From Actinomadura soli (GTDB taxonomy: Bacteria; Actinomycetota; Actinomycetes; Streptosporangiales; Streptosporangiaceae), in NCBI RefSeq assembly GCF_005889715.1, contig NZ_VCKW01000033.1:1-47750 (forward strand): 47,750 nt of DNA. The letters run 5' to 3'. Shown piece by piece: positions 19,950-28,212 of this stretch. Numbering within the stretch: position 1 is the stretch's first letter; each line of letters opens with the position of its first letter. The position numbers and the translations under genes are program-made. The notes beneath the pieces are model-generated. The model saw nothing but the letters and a program-made list of their open reading frames with translations. It was not told where the DNA came from and did no database searches.

Positions 19950-22211
19950 TCACAGTGATGCGTGGAAGGTGCGGTTGACGACGTCGCGCTGCTGCTCGGG
20001 CGTCAGGCGGACGAAGTTCACCGCGTATCCCGACACCCGGATGGTCAGCTGCGGGTACCGCTCGGGGTGCGCCATCGCGTCCAGGAGCGTGGCGCGGTCG
20101 AGGACGTTGACGTTCATGTGGAAGCCGCCCGCGTCCACATATCCGTCGAGGATTCCGACGAGGTTGCCGATCCGTTCGCCGGGCGTGCGGCCGAGGCCGG
20201 CCGGGGTGATGGTCTCGGTGAGGGAGATGCCGTCACGGGACTGGTCGTAGGGGATCTTCGCGACCGACAGCGCGGCGGCGACCATGCCGTGCCGGTCACG
20301 GCCGTTCATGGGGTTGGCGCCGGGCGCGAACGGCTCGCCGGCCCGGCGGCCGTCCGGGGTGTTGCCGGTGTGCTTGCCGTACACCACGTTGGAAGTGATG
20401 GTGAGCACCGAGAGCGTGTGCTCGGCGTCCCGGTACGCCGGACGGCTGCGCACCTTGGCCATGAACGCGGTGACCAGGTCCACGGCGATGCCGTCGGCGC
20501 GATCGTCGTTGTTGCCGTAGGCGGGGAACTCGCCCTCGATGACGTAGTCGGTCGCGAGCCCTGTCGCGTCACGGATCACGCGGACCCGCGCGTACCTGAC
20601 GGCCGACAGGCTGTCGGCGGCCACCGACAACCCCGCGACCCCGCAGGCGAGCGTGCGCATGACCGGGTGGTCGTGCAACGCCATCTCGACGCGCTCGTAG
20701 GCGTACTTGTCGTGCATGTAGTGGATGACGTTGAGCGCGTCGACGTAGGTGGCGGCCAGCCAGTCCAGCATCCGGTCGTAGGCGGACCGCACCTGCTCGT
20801 AGTCGAGGAAGTCGCCGTCCAGCGGGGGGAACGCCGGGGCGACCTGCTCGCCGGTCATCTCGTCGCGGCCGCCGTTGATCGCGTACAGCAGCGCCTTGGC
20901 CAGGTTGACCCGGGCGCCGAAGAACTGCATCTTCTTGCCGACCTCCATCGCCGACACGCAGCAGGCGATCGCGGCGTCGTCACCGAGGCGCGGCCGGATC
21001 AGGTCGTCGCTCTCGTACTGCACCGAACTGGTATCGATGGAGACCTTGGCGCAGAACCGCTTGAACGACTCCGGCAGCCGGGGCGACCACAGGACGGTCA
21101 GGTTCGGCTCCGGCGCGGGGCCGAGGTTGTAGAGCGTCTGCAGGAAGCGGTACGAGGTGCGGGTGACCAGCGTGCGCCCGTCACTGCCCATGCCGCCGAT
21201 GGCCTCGGTCACCCAGGTCGGGTCACCGGAGAACAGCTCGTCGTACTCGGGTGTGCGCAGAAACCGGACGATCCGCAGCTTGACCACGAAGTCGTCGACC
21301 AGCTCCTGTGCGGCCGTCTCGTCCAGGCGGCCTTCATCGAGGTCGCGCTGCAGATAGATGTCGCAGAACGTGGAGGTGCGGCCGAGCGACATGGCGGCGC
21401 CGTTCTGCTCCTTGATGGCGGCCAGGTAGCCGAAGTACAGCCATTGGAGCGCCTCGCGTCCGGTGCGTGCGGGGCCTGAGATGTCGTATCCGTAGGAGGC
21501 CGCCATGTGTTTCAGCTCGTCCAGTGCACGGATCTGCTCGGCGAGCTCCTCGCGGTCGCGAATCACCTCGGCGCTGGAGGGCAGGTCGTCCAGCGCACGC
21601 CGTTCGGCGCGCTTGGCCTCGATCAGACGGTCCACGCCGTACAGCGCGACCCGCCGGTAGTCGCCGATGATGCGCCCGCGCCCGTACGCGTCCGGCAGGC
21701 CGGTGATGATGTGCGAGCGCCGGGCCCGCATGATCTCGGCCGTGTACGCGTCGAACACGCCGTCGTTGTGGGTCTTGCGGTAGGCGTTGAAGATCGTCCG
21801 TACGGACGGGTCCAGTTCGTAGCCGTAGGCTTCAAGGCCCTTCTCCACCATGCGCAGGCCGCCGTTCGGCATGATGGCGCGCTTGAGCGGCGCGTCGGTC
21901 TGCAGGCCCACGATCAGCTCGCGGTCACGATCGATGTAGCCGGGCGCGTGCGAGGTGATCGACGACGGTGTCGAGGCGTCCACGTCGAAGATGCCGCGGC
22001 GGCGCTCCTCACCGAACATCGCGGCGATCCGTCCCCAGACCTCGCGCGTACGCTCCGTCGGGCCTTGCAGGAATGAGGCGTCGCCTTCGTACGGCGTGTA
22101 GTTCGCTTGCACGAAATCGCGTACGTCGATGTGCTCCCGCCAGGTCGTACCGTGAAACCCGCGCCATGCGGATATGTCGTGCTGGACGTCGTCTAGCCCG
22201 ATCGCCGTCAT
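19950..22211 (-). CDS. pflB: Pyruvate formate-lyase (formate acetyltransferase)
   Basis: A 753-residue glycyl-radical enzyme converting pyruvate and CoA to acetyl-CoA and formate in anoxic cytosol. The catalytic cysteine pair C417-C418 lies in IACCVSAM and the glycyl radical residue is G728 in RVSGYAVNF. Length and motifs match true PflB rather than a diol dehydratase-type relative. The start at 22211 follows a GGAGG site. It forms an operon with pflA. A DosR-like box lies 61 bp upstream, consistent with hypoxic induction. Such an O2-sensitive enzyme implies real anaerobic pyruvate metabolism; no YfiD-like repair protein was seen in the window. Confidence 0.95.
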   Translation of the reverse strand: MTAIGLDDVQHDISAWRGFHGTTWREHIDVRDFVQANYTPYEGDASFLQGPTERTREVWGRIAAMFGEERRRGIFDVDASTPSSITSHAPGYIDRDRELIVGLQTDAPLKRAIMPNGGLRMVEKGLEAYGYELDPSVRTIFNAYRKTHNDGVFDAYTAEIMRARRSHIITGLPDAYGRGRIIGDYRRVALYGVDRLIEAKRAERRALDDLPSSAEVIRDREELAEQIRALDELKHMAASYGYDISGPARTGREALQWLYFGYLAAIKEQNGAAMSLGRTSTFCDIYLQRDLDEGRLDETAAQELVDDFVVKLRIVRFLRTPEYDELFSGDPTWVTEAIGGMGSDGRTLVTRTSYRFLQTLYNLGPAPEPNLTVLWSPRLPESFKRFCAKVSIDTSSVQYESDDLIRPRLGDDAAIACCVSAMEVGKKMQFFGARVNLAKALLYAINGGRDEMTGEQVAPAFPPLDGDFLDYEQVRSAYDRMLDWLAATYVDALNVIHYMHDKYAYERVEMALHDHPVMRTLACGVAGLSVAADSLSAVRYARVRVIRDATGLATDYVIEGEFPAYGNNDDRADGIAVDLVTAFMAKVRSRPAYRDAEHTLSVLTITSNVVYGKHTGNTPDGRRAGEPFAPGANPMNGRDRHGMVAAALSVAKIPYDQSRDGISLTETITPAGLGRTPGERIGNLVGILDGYVDAGGFHMNVNVLDRATLLDAMAHPERYPQLTIRVSGYAVNFVRLTPEQQRDVVNRTFHASL

Positions 22212-22271
22212 CCCCTGCCTCCGATGGTCTCGCTCACTTCGACTATCCCCGAGAGAGGTCTAGACCACCCA

Positions 22272-22285
22272 GGGCCGGAGGTCCT
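22272..22285. promoter_or_regulatory. DosR/DevR-like box (pflB)
   Basis: GGGCCGGAGGTCCT; arms differ from the perfect palindrome by two bases. It lies 61 bp upstream of pflB, the same spacing as the near-identical box before the DUF1876 gene. Confidence 0.5.
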
Positions 22286-22326
22286 TGATCGGGTGACCAA
22301 CGCCCCTTACGGAGGAGTGAACAGCC

Positions 22327-22656
22327 CTACCCCCTGCTTCCGCTTCCGCGCCGCGACCCCGTCCAGGCGGCACTCCGGTGGTCCGCGTTGGATTCGCCGC
22401 CGCGCTCGTCGTCTCCAGGGCGGCTCCAGATGGTGCGCCCGGCCGACGCGTCCACGGCGATCATGAACTTCGTCACCAGGAGGACAGCCGTCACCGCGGT
22501 CGTGCACACCAGTCCGAGGCGGGTGGGCAGGCCGAGCCACAGAGCGCCGGTCATCAGCACGAAACCGATGGCCAGCAACGTGCGGTACCGCGGACGCAGG
22601 GACCGGGCCGAGACGGCTCCGGCCGGCGATCCGGAACCGTCCCGTTGACCGCTCAT
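22327..22656 (-). CDS. Small two-helix membrane protein
   Basis: A 109-residue protein with two predicted membrane helices (TLLAIGFVLMTGALWLGL and LGLVCTTAVTAVLLVTKF) between a polar N-terminus and a basic, Ser/Arg-rich C-terminus. No family is recognised. Its ATG overlaps the stop of the DUF1876 gene (ATGA), so the two are cotranslated and presumably share the hypoxia-type promoter at 22966. The longer open frame upstream lacks a ribosome site. Confidence 0.55.
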   Translation of the reverse strand: MSGQRDGSGSPAGAVSARSLRPRYRTLLAIGFVLMTGALWLGLPTRLGLVCTTAVTAVLLVTKFMIAVDASAGRTIWSRPGDDERGGESNADHRSAAWTGSRRGSGSRG

Positions 22657-22904
22657 GCCGGGCCCGCGAGCTGCGCGATGTCCTCGCTGGCGGCATGGTG
22701 GATACGGTCGGCGAGGTCCGCCAGAGCCCGGCTGACGGCGAGCTCGTCGCCGATCTCCGGAACTTCGCGGTCGGCCGGGTTGCGGCGCGCGCGGCCGCGT
22801 CCGGTGGACTTCTTCTCGCTGCCGCTGAAAAGGACGGCGTGCGCGACGGTGTCCGTGCCGTCCTCGGTGATGTAGAGCTCCACGCTCCATTCCTTGGCCT
22901 TCAT
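22653..22904 (-). CDS. DUF1876 protein, Rv1738-like
   Basis: An 83-residue DUF1876 protein (WSVELYITEDGTDTVAHA, then RRNPADREVPEIGDELAV). The M. tuberculosis member Rv1738 is among the most strongly induced DosR genes and has been proposed to affect ribosomes in dormancy (family knowledge). The ATG at 22904 follows GGAGG. A GGGCCGGAGGTCCC box lies 62 bp upstream. The gene overlaps the downstream membrane-protein gene. Confidence 0.88.
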   Translation of the reverse strand: MKAKEWSVELYITEDGTDTVAHAVLFSGSEKKSTGRGRARRNPADREVPEIGDELAVSRALADLADRIHHAASEDIAQLAGPA

Positions 22905-22965
22905 GACGGGCCTCCTTCAAATGGCGGTTCACCTCCATCGTCCGAGGCCGGTCGAGCGTCTGGAA

Positions 22966-22979
22966 GGGCCGGAGGTCCC
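22966..22979. promoter_or_regulatory. DosR/DevR-like box (DUF1876 gene)
   Basis: GGGCCGGAGGTCCC, one arm base off the perfect palindrome, 62 bp upstream of the DUF1876 start. The rest of 22905-23234 shows no gene. Confidence 0.6.
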
Positions 22980-23234
22980 ACGCGCGAAAGGCCAATGACC
23001 TGCAATGACGACGTGCCGGGCGACCGCGGTCGTGACCAGGACGGCCCTCCGCGTGCGGGCGGCGGGTGAGGCGCTGGTCATCGACTTCTCCTTCTGCCCA
23101 CGTCACAGCATCCCCGCAGTCGGGACCATGGCCCACGCGGCGGGTGCGGGTGGCCATTGATCAGGCGAGGACATCGTCCCCCTCCTCTCTCGCGGCCGTC
23201 GCTTCCGGGGCCGCGCACACTCCGATCCGGGGCG

Positions 23235-23438
23235 TCAGCCCGGCGGGTGGGTCACCGGGTGCGCCTGGATGACGGCGTCCGCGGCCGGGAAGTACGTGCT
23301 GATGTGCCCGTCGTCCCATTCCACGACGTAAGGAGGCGCGCCGTCACTGCCATGAATTTCGAGGATCAGCGCCTTGCGGGCCGGTTCTCCCACTTGGTGG
23401 CCTCGCACGATCACCCAATCGCCGACGTTCGCCTTCAT
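23235..23438 (-). CDS. DUF1918 protein, Rv0569-like
   Basis: A 67-residue DUF1918 protein, a small beta-barrel-like domain (VGDWVIVRGHQVG, PPYVVEWDDGHISTYFPAADA). The M. tuberculosis member Rv0569 is DosR-regulated and of unknown function. The ATG at 23438 follows AGGAGG. No clear palindrome was found directly upstream, so it may be transcribed with the SRPBCC gene 52 bp before it. Confidence 0.85.
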   Translation of the reverse strand: MKANVGDWVIVRGHQVGEPARKALILEIHGSDGAPPYVVEWDDGHISTYFPAADAVIQAHPVTHPPG

Positions 23439-23490
23439 TGGATTCCTCCTGCCATTTTGCGACGTTTACAGCATGCTCGTGCGGCATTTC

Positions 23491-24177
23491 TTAAACGCCG
23501 GGCCGAACGTCCGCGCCAACGTCTTCGGTGACCCGACGGCGGAGGTTGCGGAATTGCCGGTGCTGCATGATGAAATGTGCGGGCTCGCCGAAGAGCCGGG
23601 CGACGACGCGGTCGGCCATTGCCGGACTTCCCCGTCCGCGCGTCCGGACGACCAGTCGCGTGCCGCCATCCGGCAGCGGCCGCAGGTGGAACGCCCAGAT
23701 CCCGTCGGTGTACGCCTTGGGCCTTGGGCCGCGTGGGTCGAACGGCTTACCGGACGGCAGTTCCAGGTCGGCCCGCAGTATCAGCGTCCGGGGCGGATCG
23801 AGCATCTCGACCAGGAAGTAGGACGCGCCGCTGGGCACTGTGGGCAGTTGATCGCCGACCGCCGTCTCCTGCCATTCGGAGTGGATGCGGTCGGCGCTCG
23901 GCCGCCCGCCGTGGTCGAGCAGGTCCCAGCTGTACCACCCGCCTCGCCCGCAGCCCATCTGCACCAGCCACGGCCAGACCTGCTCCGGCGGGGCGGGCAG
24001 CGAGACCGCCATGGTCGACTGGGCTGTCGCGTCCTTCACGAGGTCGTCGCCTGGATACACGGCTGCCGACTCCTCCGCGGTCGCACCCCAGCGCAACAGA
24101 CGAGGACGAATCAGAGCGGCGTAGGCGCCGGCGGCGAGAACGGGTAGTGCGGCTCTGCGAACGACAGTGCTCATCAT
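23491..24177 (-). CDS. SRPBCC-fold protein with N-terminal hydrophobic segment
   Basis: A 228-residue protein with a hydrophobic N-terminal segment (ALPVLAAGAYAALI, about 9-22) and a START/SRPBCC-like domain (STMAVSLPAPPEQVWPWLVQMG, then GRGGWYSWDLLD and IWAFHLRPLPDGGTRLVV). Such proteins bind lipids or other hydrophobic ligands; the ligand is unknown. Two adjacent ATGs at 24177 and 24174 follow GGAGGAG; either may be used. Several DosR-like palindromes sit upstream at 24261-24332, between this gene and the divergent Rv1733c-like gene. Confidence 0.75.
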   Translation of the reverse strand: MMSTVVRRAALPVLAAGAYAALIRPRLLRWGATAEESAAVYPGDDLVKDATAQSTMAVSLPAPPEQVWPWLVQMGCGRGGWYSWDLLDHGGRPSADRIHSEWQETAVGDQLPTVPSGASYFLVEMLDPPRTLILRADLELPSGKPFDPRGPRPKAYTDGIWAFHLRPLPDGGTRLVVRTRGRGSPAMADRVVARLFGEPAHFIMQHRQFRNLRRRVTEDVGADVRPGV

Positions 24178-24260
24178 CTTCTCCTCCGCAGCATCGGTGT
24201 CCGCTTCCACGGTTTCTCCGGCTCCGGCCTCTGCACAGGGGCTTTCGAACCCGGCGGTGA

Positions 24261-24332
24261 AGGACGTTCGTCCTCTCTACCGCGGCGACTCCGCTCGGGA
24301 CCTTTGGCGGAACCGGCCGGGACGTCGGTCCG
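24261..24332. promoter_or_regulatory. Cluster of three DosR/DevR-like boxes (divergent promoter)
   Basis: AGGACGTTCGTCCT at 24261-24274 (perfect palindromic arms), GGGACCTTTGGCGG at 24297-24310 and GGGACGTCGGTCCG at 24319-24332 (one mismatch). They lie between the SRPBCC gene (start 24177) and the Rv1733c-like gene (start 24423) and could serve both directions. Confidence 0.6.
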
Positions 24333-24422
24333 TTGTGGCGGACGTCACCTCGAGTAACGCTGAAAGCAACGCTCTATTTGCCGCACATTGCTGCGCGTCG
24401 GAAAGGTAGAGGGGACGCATCC

Positions 24423-25004
24423 ATGAAGTCGCCGAAAGCATGGTCACAGGTAAATCGTTGGCGCCGTCGCTGCGGTTTCGACGACAACGACCTGCGCCGC
24501 CCGGTGGATCGGATCCAATGGCTTTCCGGCCTGCTTTTGGTCGTGGCATTTCTGGTCGTCACCCCGGGCCTCTGCGTCCAGGCCGTCCAGCACGCCCGCG
24601 ATTCGGGGGCACGGGCCGAACGGCAGGAGGCCGCGACGCGGCACCGTGTCGACGCCACGGTGGTGAACGTCGGGCGGTCGCGCAGCGGGCGCGAGGTCAC
24701 CGTGACGTGGATCGACCGGGATGGAACCCTGCGGTCCGGGCACTACAGAAGCTGGCGCGGCGCCCAGATAGGCGATCACCCTGAGGTCTGGGCCGGGCCT
24801 GGTCACCGCGTGAACGACTCGCCGCCGCGCACGCACGCGCGGACGGTCGGCGACATGGCGTCGGCCGGAGCGGCAACCGCCACGGCGGCCGGGCTGCCGC
24901 TGCTCGGCCTGTACATGTTGCTCCGCCGCCGATTGGACCACCGCCGCTACCGTGCCTGGGACGAAGCCTGGGCCTCGCTCGACCGCCGCCACCGCCCAGC
25001 CTGA
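24423..25004 (+). CDS. Rv1733c-like membrane protein
   Basis: A 193-residue protein with two membrane helices (about 34-56 and 137-160) around an extracytoplasmic loop, closely following the plan of M. tuberculosis Rv1733c: an RxxDRxQ-like stretch, helix 1, a QHARDSGARAERQEAATRH segment, a beta-rich loop with VTVTWIDRDGTLRSG, helix 2 and a basic tail. Rv1733c is a DosR-regulon protein of unknown function. The ATG at 24423 follows AGAGGGG; the open frame upstream of it lacks homology. A DosR-like box lies 91 bp before the start. Confidence 0.8.
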   Translation: MKSPKAWSQVNRWRRRCGFDDNDLRRPVDRIQWLSGLLLVVAFLVVTPGLCVQAVQHARDSGARAERQEAATRHRVDATVVNVGRSRSGREVTVTWIDRDGTLRSGHYRSWRGAQIGDHPEVWAGPGHRVNDSPPRTHARTVGDMASAGAATATAAGLPLLGLYMLLRRRLDHRRYRAWDEAWASLDRRHRPA

Positions 25005-25029
25005 CAGCCGCCGTCCGGTTGCGGGCGGC

Positions 25030-25587
25030 CTACCCGGTCCGCCCTATGACGGCGACCGCGCATTCGGCGTGATGGATCACTCCGTGGCTGACAGAGCCGA
25101 GCCGGGCCAGACCGAGCGGGCGGCGATGCGCGCCGACCACGACCAGACCGGCCGTCCGCGACGCCTTGGACAAGGCGGACACCGGGTGCCCGACGAGCAC
25201 CTCGTTCACCACCTCGACCAGCGGATATCGCTCGTGCAGCGGTGCGCAGGCCGCGATGATCCGTGCACGTCGCTCGTCGTTCATCCATTCCTCTTCGACG
25301 AGGCATTCAGAGTCGGCCAGGGCCGCGGAGACTTGCCAAGAGTGCACGACCCTCGGGCGACGCGCCCCGACACGTTTCTCGGCTTCCAGCAGGGCGGCGC
25401 GACCGGCACGTGTGGCGCTTTCCGGCTCGTCGGGCGGGACGAACCGGCACACCTGGTAGGGCCAGATCTCCGCCGCGTCGACGATGTGCAGCGGTCGGCG
25501 CCGCAGCGCTGCTTCCTCGGCCGCCCAGTCGACGGCCCGATCTGCGGCGCCGGACCCGTCCGTTCCCACGACGATCGGTGCGGACAT
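25030..25587 (-). CDS. Universal stress protein with internal deletion (fused half-domains)
   Basis: A 185-residue universal stress protein. Residues 1-75 match the first half of USP domain 1 (IVVGTDGSGAADRAVDWAAEEA) of the intact tandem protein at 35281-36129, and residues from about 80 on match the second half of domain 2 (VVHSWQVSAALAD, ending VVGAHRRPLGLARLGSVSHG). About 100 residues, including the domain 1 ATP-binding loop, are missing without loss of frame. The joined product has one complete-looking composite domain and may still fold and bind ATP. The ATG at 25587 follows GGAGG. Boxes lie upstream at 25658-25694. Confidence 0.85.
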   Translation of the reverse strand: MSAPIVVGTDGSGAADRAVDWAAEEAALRRRPLHIVDAAEIWPYQVCRFVPPDEPESATRAGRAALLEAEKRVGARRPRVVHSWQVSAALADSECLVEEEWMNDERRARIIAACAPLHERYPLVEVVNEVLVGHPVSALSKASRTAGLVVVGAHRRPLGLARLGSVSHGVIHHAECAVAVIGRTG

Positions 25588-25657
25588 CGGATCCTCCGAC
25601 GGTCAGGCTTCCCCTGCTTCCTCCTCCAGACTCATGAGGATGGTTCGGCGCGGGCCA

Positions 25658-25694
25658 GGGACGAAAGGTCCACCCGGGGTGGGACCTTCGGCGG
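25658..25694. promoter_or_regulatory. DosR/DevR-like box pair (universal stress protein)
   Basis: GGGACGAAAGGTCCA at 25658-25672 (5-base spacer) and GGGACCTTCGGCGG at 25681-25694. They start 71 bp upstream of the leftward universal stress protein gene. Confidence 0.5.
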
Positions 25695-25779
25695 CCGCGA
25701 TCCCTCGTTTGACCTCCATGTTCTCCGGACCGTCCGCCCGCATCCCGCGGAGCGCCTTATCGCGTGGGCGCCCGAACGC

Positions 25780-25793
25780 GGGACTTTAAGCCT
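25780..25793. promoter_or_regulatory. Degenerate DosR/DevR-like half site
   Basis: GGGACTTTAAGCCT: one good arm, one degenerate, 114 bp upstream of the broken sortase-substrate gene. The remainder of 25588-25907 holds no gene. Confidence 0.35.
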
Positions 25794-25907
25794 TTTCGGA
25801 GGCGACCTCCGCCCCTGCGGCACCGGGTCCCCGTTGGGCTGCACTGGTAGCGGAAACGCCCCGGACCACAGCCTGCCTCCCAGACGGCGGCGCGCAGGAG
25901 GTGCACC

Positions 25908-26468
25908 ATGTTGCCGCTCAACGCCCTGGCCATCGCCCCCGTGCTCGCCGCCACACTGGGCCTCAGCCCCGTTCGAGCCGACCCCGACCCCCTCGACGAC
26001 CAACCCGACCATCCCGACGACGACACCCGCGGCCACTGTCACCGTCACGCCGTCCTCTGTCGGCGTCGGCGGCGCGGCGGTGAGGGTCGCCGCCGTCTGC
26101 AAAGACGGGACCGGCAAGGCCGTCGTCAAGTCCGACGCCTTCACCGAGAACGGCGTGTTCAACGGCACCCCCAAGATCACGGTGAAGACTTCGGCGACCG
26201 CCGAGCCCGGCAAGTACACCGTCAGCCTGTTGTGCGGCGGCACCACCGTCAGCGCCGCAACCACGCTGCAGATCACCCAGGGGCGCCCACCACTCCTCCG
26301 GTGAGCCCGGCACCGACCGGCCCGATCCCGTCCGGCCCGCCGCAGACCGGCGGCGGTTCGACCTCGAGTCCGAGCCCGCTGCTGTTCGGCGGCGTGATCC
26401 TGATCGGCGCCGGGGCCGCGGCCGCCGGCACGGTCACGCTGCGCCGACGCCGCGAGGGCGGTGTCTGA
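25908..26468 (+). pseudogene. Frameshifted cell-wall surface protein (sortase substrate)
   Basis: After AGGAGGTGCACC, ATG 25908 opens a signal peptide (MLPLNALAIAPVLAATLG, cleavage after PVRA). Around 25975-26000 the coding sequence shifts into another frame that reads a Thr/Pro-rich stretch and an Ig-like domain (VTVTPSSVGVGGAAVRVAAV, then PGKYTVSLLCGGTTVS). Near 26275 it shifts back to the original frame for TPPVSPAPTGPIPSGPPQTGG, a membrane helix and a RRRR tail. PPQTG followed by helix and basic tail is a sortase sorting signal. Two compensating frameshifts break the gene unless they are sequencing errors. It stands directly ahead of a sortase remnant. Confidence 0.7.
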
Positions 26469-26469
26469 G

Positions 26470-26971
26470 ATGCGCCGATGGGGCGGCGTGTGGCTGCCGA
26501 TCGCGGCCGCCGCCGTCATCATCGGGGTTGTCCTGGTCGTCTTTGGACTCGATCGCGGCGACGGTCCGCCGGACGTGCCCGGAGACGGCCGGAACGGCCC
26601 CACCGGCACCGAGCCAGCCCTGGCTCACCAGCTGGTACAACGGCGGCGCCGCGCCGGGCGAGCGCGGCCCGGCCGCGTTCTACGGCCACGTCGACACCCG
26701 CGCCTCCGGCCCCGCCGTGTTCTACGACCTCGGACGGCTCAAGCCGGGCGCCCAGGTCAGAGTCCTGCGCCAGGACGGCCGCACCGCGATCTTCCAGATC
26801 ACCTCGATCGAACAGGTCCCCAAATCCCGGTTCCCTACCGAGCGGGTCTACGGCCGCACCAACGCGCCGACCATCCGGGTCATGACCTGCGGCGGCGAAT
26901 TCGACCCGGTCAAGCGCAGCTACAAGGACAACGTCATCGCCTACGGCGTCCTCACCGATTCCACGGACTGA
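26470..26971 (+). pseudogene. Broken class F-type sortase
   Basis: ATG 26470 starts a membrane anchor (VWLPIAAAAVIIGVVLVVFG). The catalytic domain continues in another frame from about 26615: SWYNGGAAPGERGPAAFYGH with the catalytic His, VMTCGGEFDP with the catalytic Cys, and VIAYGVLTD at the end. Besides the frameshift, about 50 residues normally lying between anchor and domain (the IPAIGVDAPV-type strands) are absent. The C-terminal part alone could start at ATG 26528 as 147 residues but lacks the anchor. It is paired with the broken substrate just upstream. Confidence 0.7.
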
Positions 26972-26985
26972 AGGTCTTTGGTCCC
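26972..26985. promoter_or_regulatory. DosR/DevR-like box
   Basis: AGGTCTTTGGTCCC, right arm perfect, left arm one or two bases off, 58 bp upstream of the small gene at 27043. A weaker AGGTCACTTCGGCCC follows at 26993-27007. Confidence 0.5.
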
Positions 26986-27042
26986 GGCATGTAGGTCACT
27001 TCGGCCCTGCTTCGGTGGGCGCGCACACGAAACGCTGAGGAC

Positions 27043-27252
27043 ATGGCCACCAAGTTTCCGCACCAGAACCTTGCCCGGGTCACCACGAAGAGCAAGACGA
27101 CCCAGCGGCCCCCAGGCGAACACGAGCACTCTCCGCCTCCGGTGCCGAGCCTCGCGGACCGGGCGTGCTGCTGCCCGGCCATGCCGGTCATGGTCGCGGT
27201 CATGCCGATCACCGACCCCGACCCGCGCCGGTTGCTGCGGACCGCTCGCTGA
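27043..27252 (+). CDS. Small Cys-rich protein, possibly truncated DUF7455-like
   Basis: A 69-residue protein with a polar N-terminal half and a SLADRACCCPAMPVMVAVMP motif. Streptomyces relatives with ADRACCCPA-PV normally continue to a second metal-binding CxHH segment; here the frame ends soon after (RLLRTAR), so half of the putative zinc site is missing. It lies 58 bp after a hypoxia-type box. Function unknown; it may be a decayed gene. Confidence 0.45.
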   Translation: MATKFPHQNLARVTTKSKTTQRPPGEHEHSPPPVPSLADRACCCPAMPVMVAVMPITDPDPRRLLRTAR

Positions 27253-27301
27253 CGCGTGCCGCCGGTGGACGAAGGCATAAGGCGGCCGAAGGTGGCTAGA
27301 A

Positions 27302-27315
27302 GGGACTTTGGTCCC
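27302..27315. promoter_or_regulatory. DosR/DevR-like box, perfect palindrome
   Basis: GGGACTTTGGTCCC has perfect 5-base arms and the closest match in the window to the mycobacterial DosR core. It now precedes only gene fragments (68 bp before ATG 27383) and, further on, the hydrogenase operon. Confidence 0.65.
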
Positions 27316-27382
27316 TTGGTGCCATTGGCGTGGCGGGGTCTTATGAGGTTGTCGGTCGGCACGACCACCGTTGGAGGTCTTC

Positions 27383-27448
27383 ATGTGCCTGGAGCATGTG
27401 AGCCAAGTCGTCCGGATCGGAGACGGCACCGCCATCGTTGCGCTTCGG
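27383..27448 (+). pseudogene. HypC-like N-terminal fragment
   Basis: After GGAGG, ATG 27383 encodes MCLEHVSQVVRIGDGTAIVAL, which resembles the start of HypC-family chaperones (Met-Cys-Leu, then a small beta barrel). Homology ends after about 21 residues where the sequence passes into an EamA-like fragment in another frame. Not expected to be functional. Confidence 0.35.
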
Positions 27449-27461
27449 AGGCGGATTGGCC

Positions 27462-27650
27462 GTGACCGGGCGCGCGCGGAGCATCGCGTTCGCGTCCGGT
27501 ACCGCCGCGATCAGCGGCGTGGCGATCTTCCTGAACGCGCGCGGCGTGCATGCGGCCAGCGACGCGGCAGACAACACAGCGGCGAAGAACCTCATCGCGG
27601 CGGGAGTGTAGCTGCTGACGGCCGTCCTCATGGGACCGAGTCGTGCCGGG
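27462..27650 (+). pseudogene. EamA-family transporter N-terminal fragment with stop codon
   Basis: From GTG 27462 the sequence VTGRARSIAFASGTAAISGV and AIFLNARGVHAAS matches the first helix of EamA/RhaT-type permeases, continuing NTAAKNLIAAGV to a TAG at 27609, after which the same frame reads on with LLTAVLMG as the second helix would. So an in-frame stop interrupts it, and the remaining eight helices are absent. Confidence 0.45.
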
Positions 27651-27668
27651 CCGACGCGGCGCGGTGGC

Positions 27669-27682
27669 GGGACGTTCTTGAC
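27669..27682. promoter_or_regulatory. Degenerate DosR/DevR-like box (hydrogenase operon)
   Basis: GGGACGTTCTTGAC keeps the left arm only; GGTGGTCCC follows at 27684-27692 and may supply a shifted right arm. It lies about 47 bp upstream of the first hydrogenase gene. Confidence 0.35.
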
Positions 27683-27729
27683 CGGTGGTCCCTGTGTGCG
27701 AGCCCCATCATGAGAGGAGGTCGGGCCAG

Positions 27730-28212
27730 GTGAAGGCAACGAACGGCGTCACGGCCGCCAATCTGGCGGAACAGCGCTTCTTCTCCGGCCTGCCCGAGCC
27801 GCATCTGGCCGCGCTGGCCGCCACCGCCGAGGCGGTGGAGGTCCCGGCCGGGCATCGGTTCTTCGACGAGGGCGATCCAGCCCAGCGTTTCTGGCTGTTG
27901 CGCTCCGGAAAGGTGGCGCTCGACCTGCAGGTCCCCGGCCGGGGCGCGGTGGTGGTGGAGACCTTGCCCGCCTCCGCGGTGCTCGGCTGGTCGTGGCTGT
28001 TCCCGCCGCACCGCTGGAGATTCGGCGCCGTCGCGTTGGAGCCGGTGACAGCCTTCCGGTTCGACGGGCCGCGTGTGCGGGAGCGGTGCGCCGCCGACCC
28101 CAGGTTCGGGCACGATGTGGCGCTGCGGTTCGGAGCGGTGATGGGCGACCGGCTCGAAGCCACCCGCGTCCGGATGCTGGACCTGTATGCGCATCCCGAG
28201 GAACTCCGATGA
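27730..28212 (+). CDS. Cyclic nucleotide-binding domain protein of the hydrogenase operon
   Basis: A 160-residue cNMP-binding fold without a DNA-binding domain. The beta-roll is clear ([20 protein letters not shown], then [19 protein letters not shown]). Homologous genes head group 3b hydrogenase operons in actinobacteria, where the protein probably senses a ligand or assists assembly; its role is not established. GTG 27730 with GAGGAGG is preferred over an in-frame start 45 bp upstream. It overlaps the next gene by ATGA. Confidence 0.85.
   Translation: MKATNGVTAANLAEQRFFSGLPEPHLAALAATAEAVEVPAGHRFFDEGDPAQRFWLLRSGKVALDLQVPGRGAVVVETLPASAVLGWSWLFPPHRWRFGAVALEPVTAFRFDGPRVRERCAADPRFGHDVALRFGAVMGDRLEATRVRMLDLYAHPEELR

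Noticed and set aside
27043..27252. Treating the small Cys-rich gene as a metal-binding ribosome or RNA polymerase factor
   Set aside because: The second half of the putative zinc site is missing, so no function can be supported.
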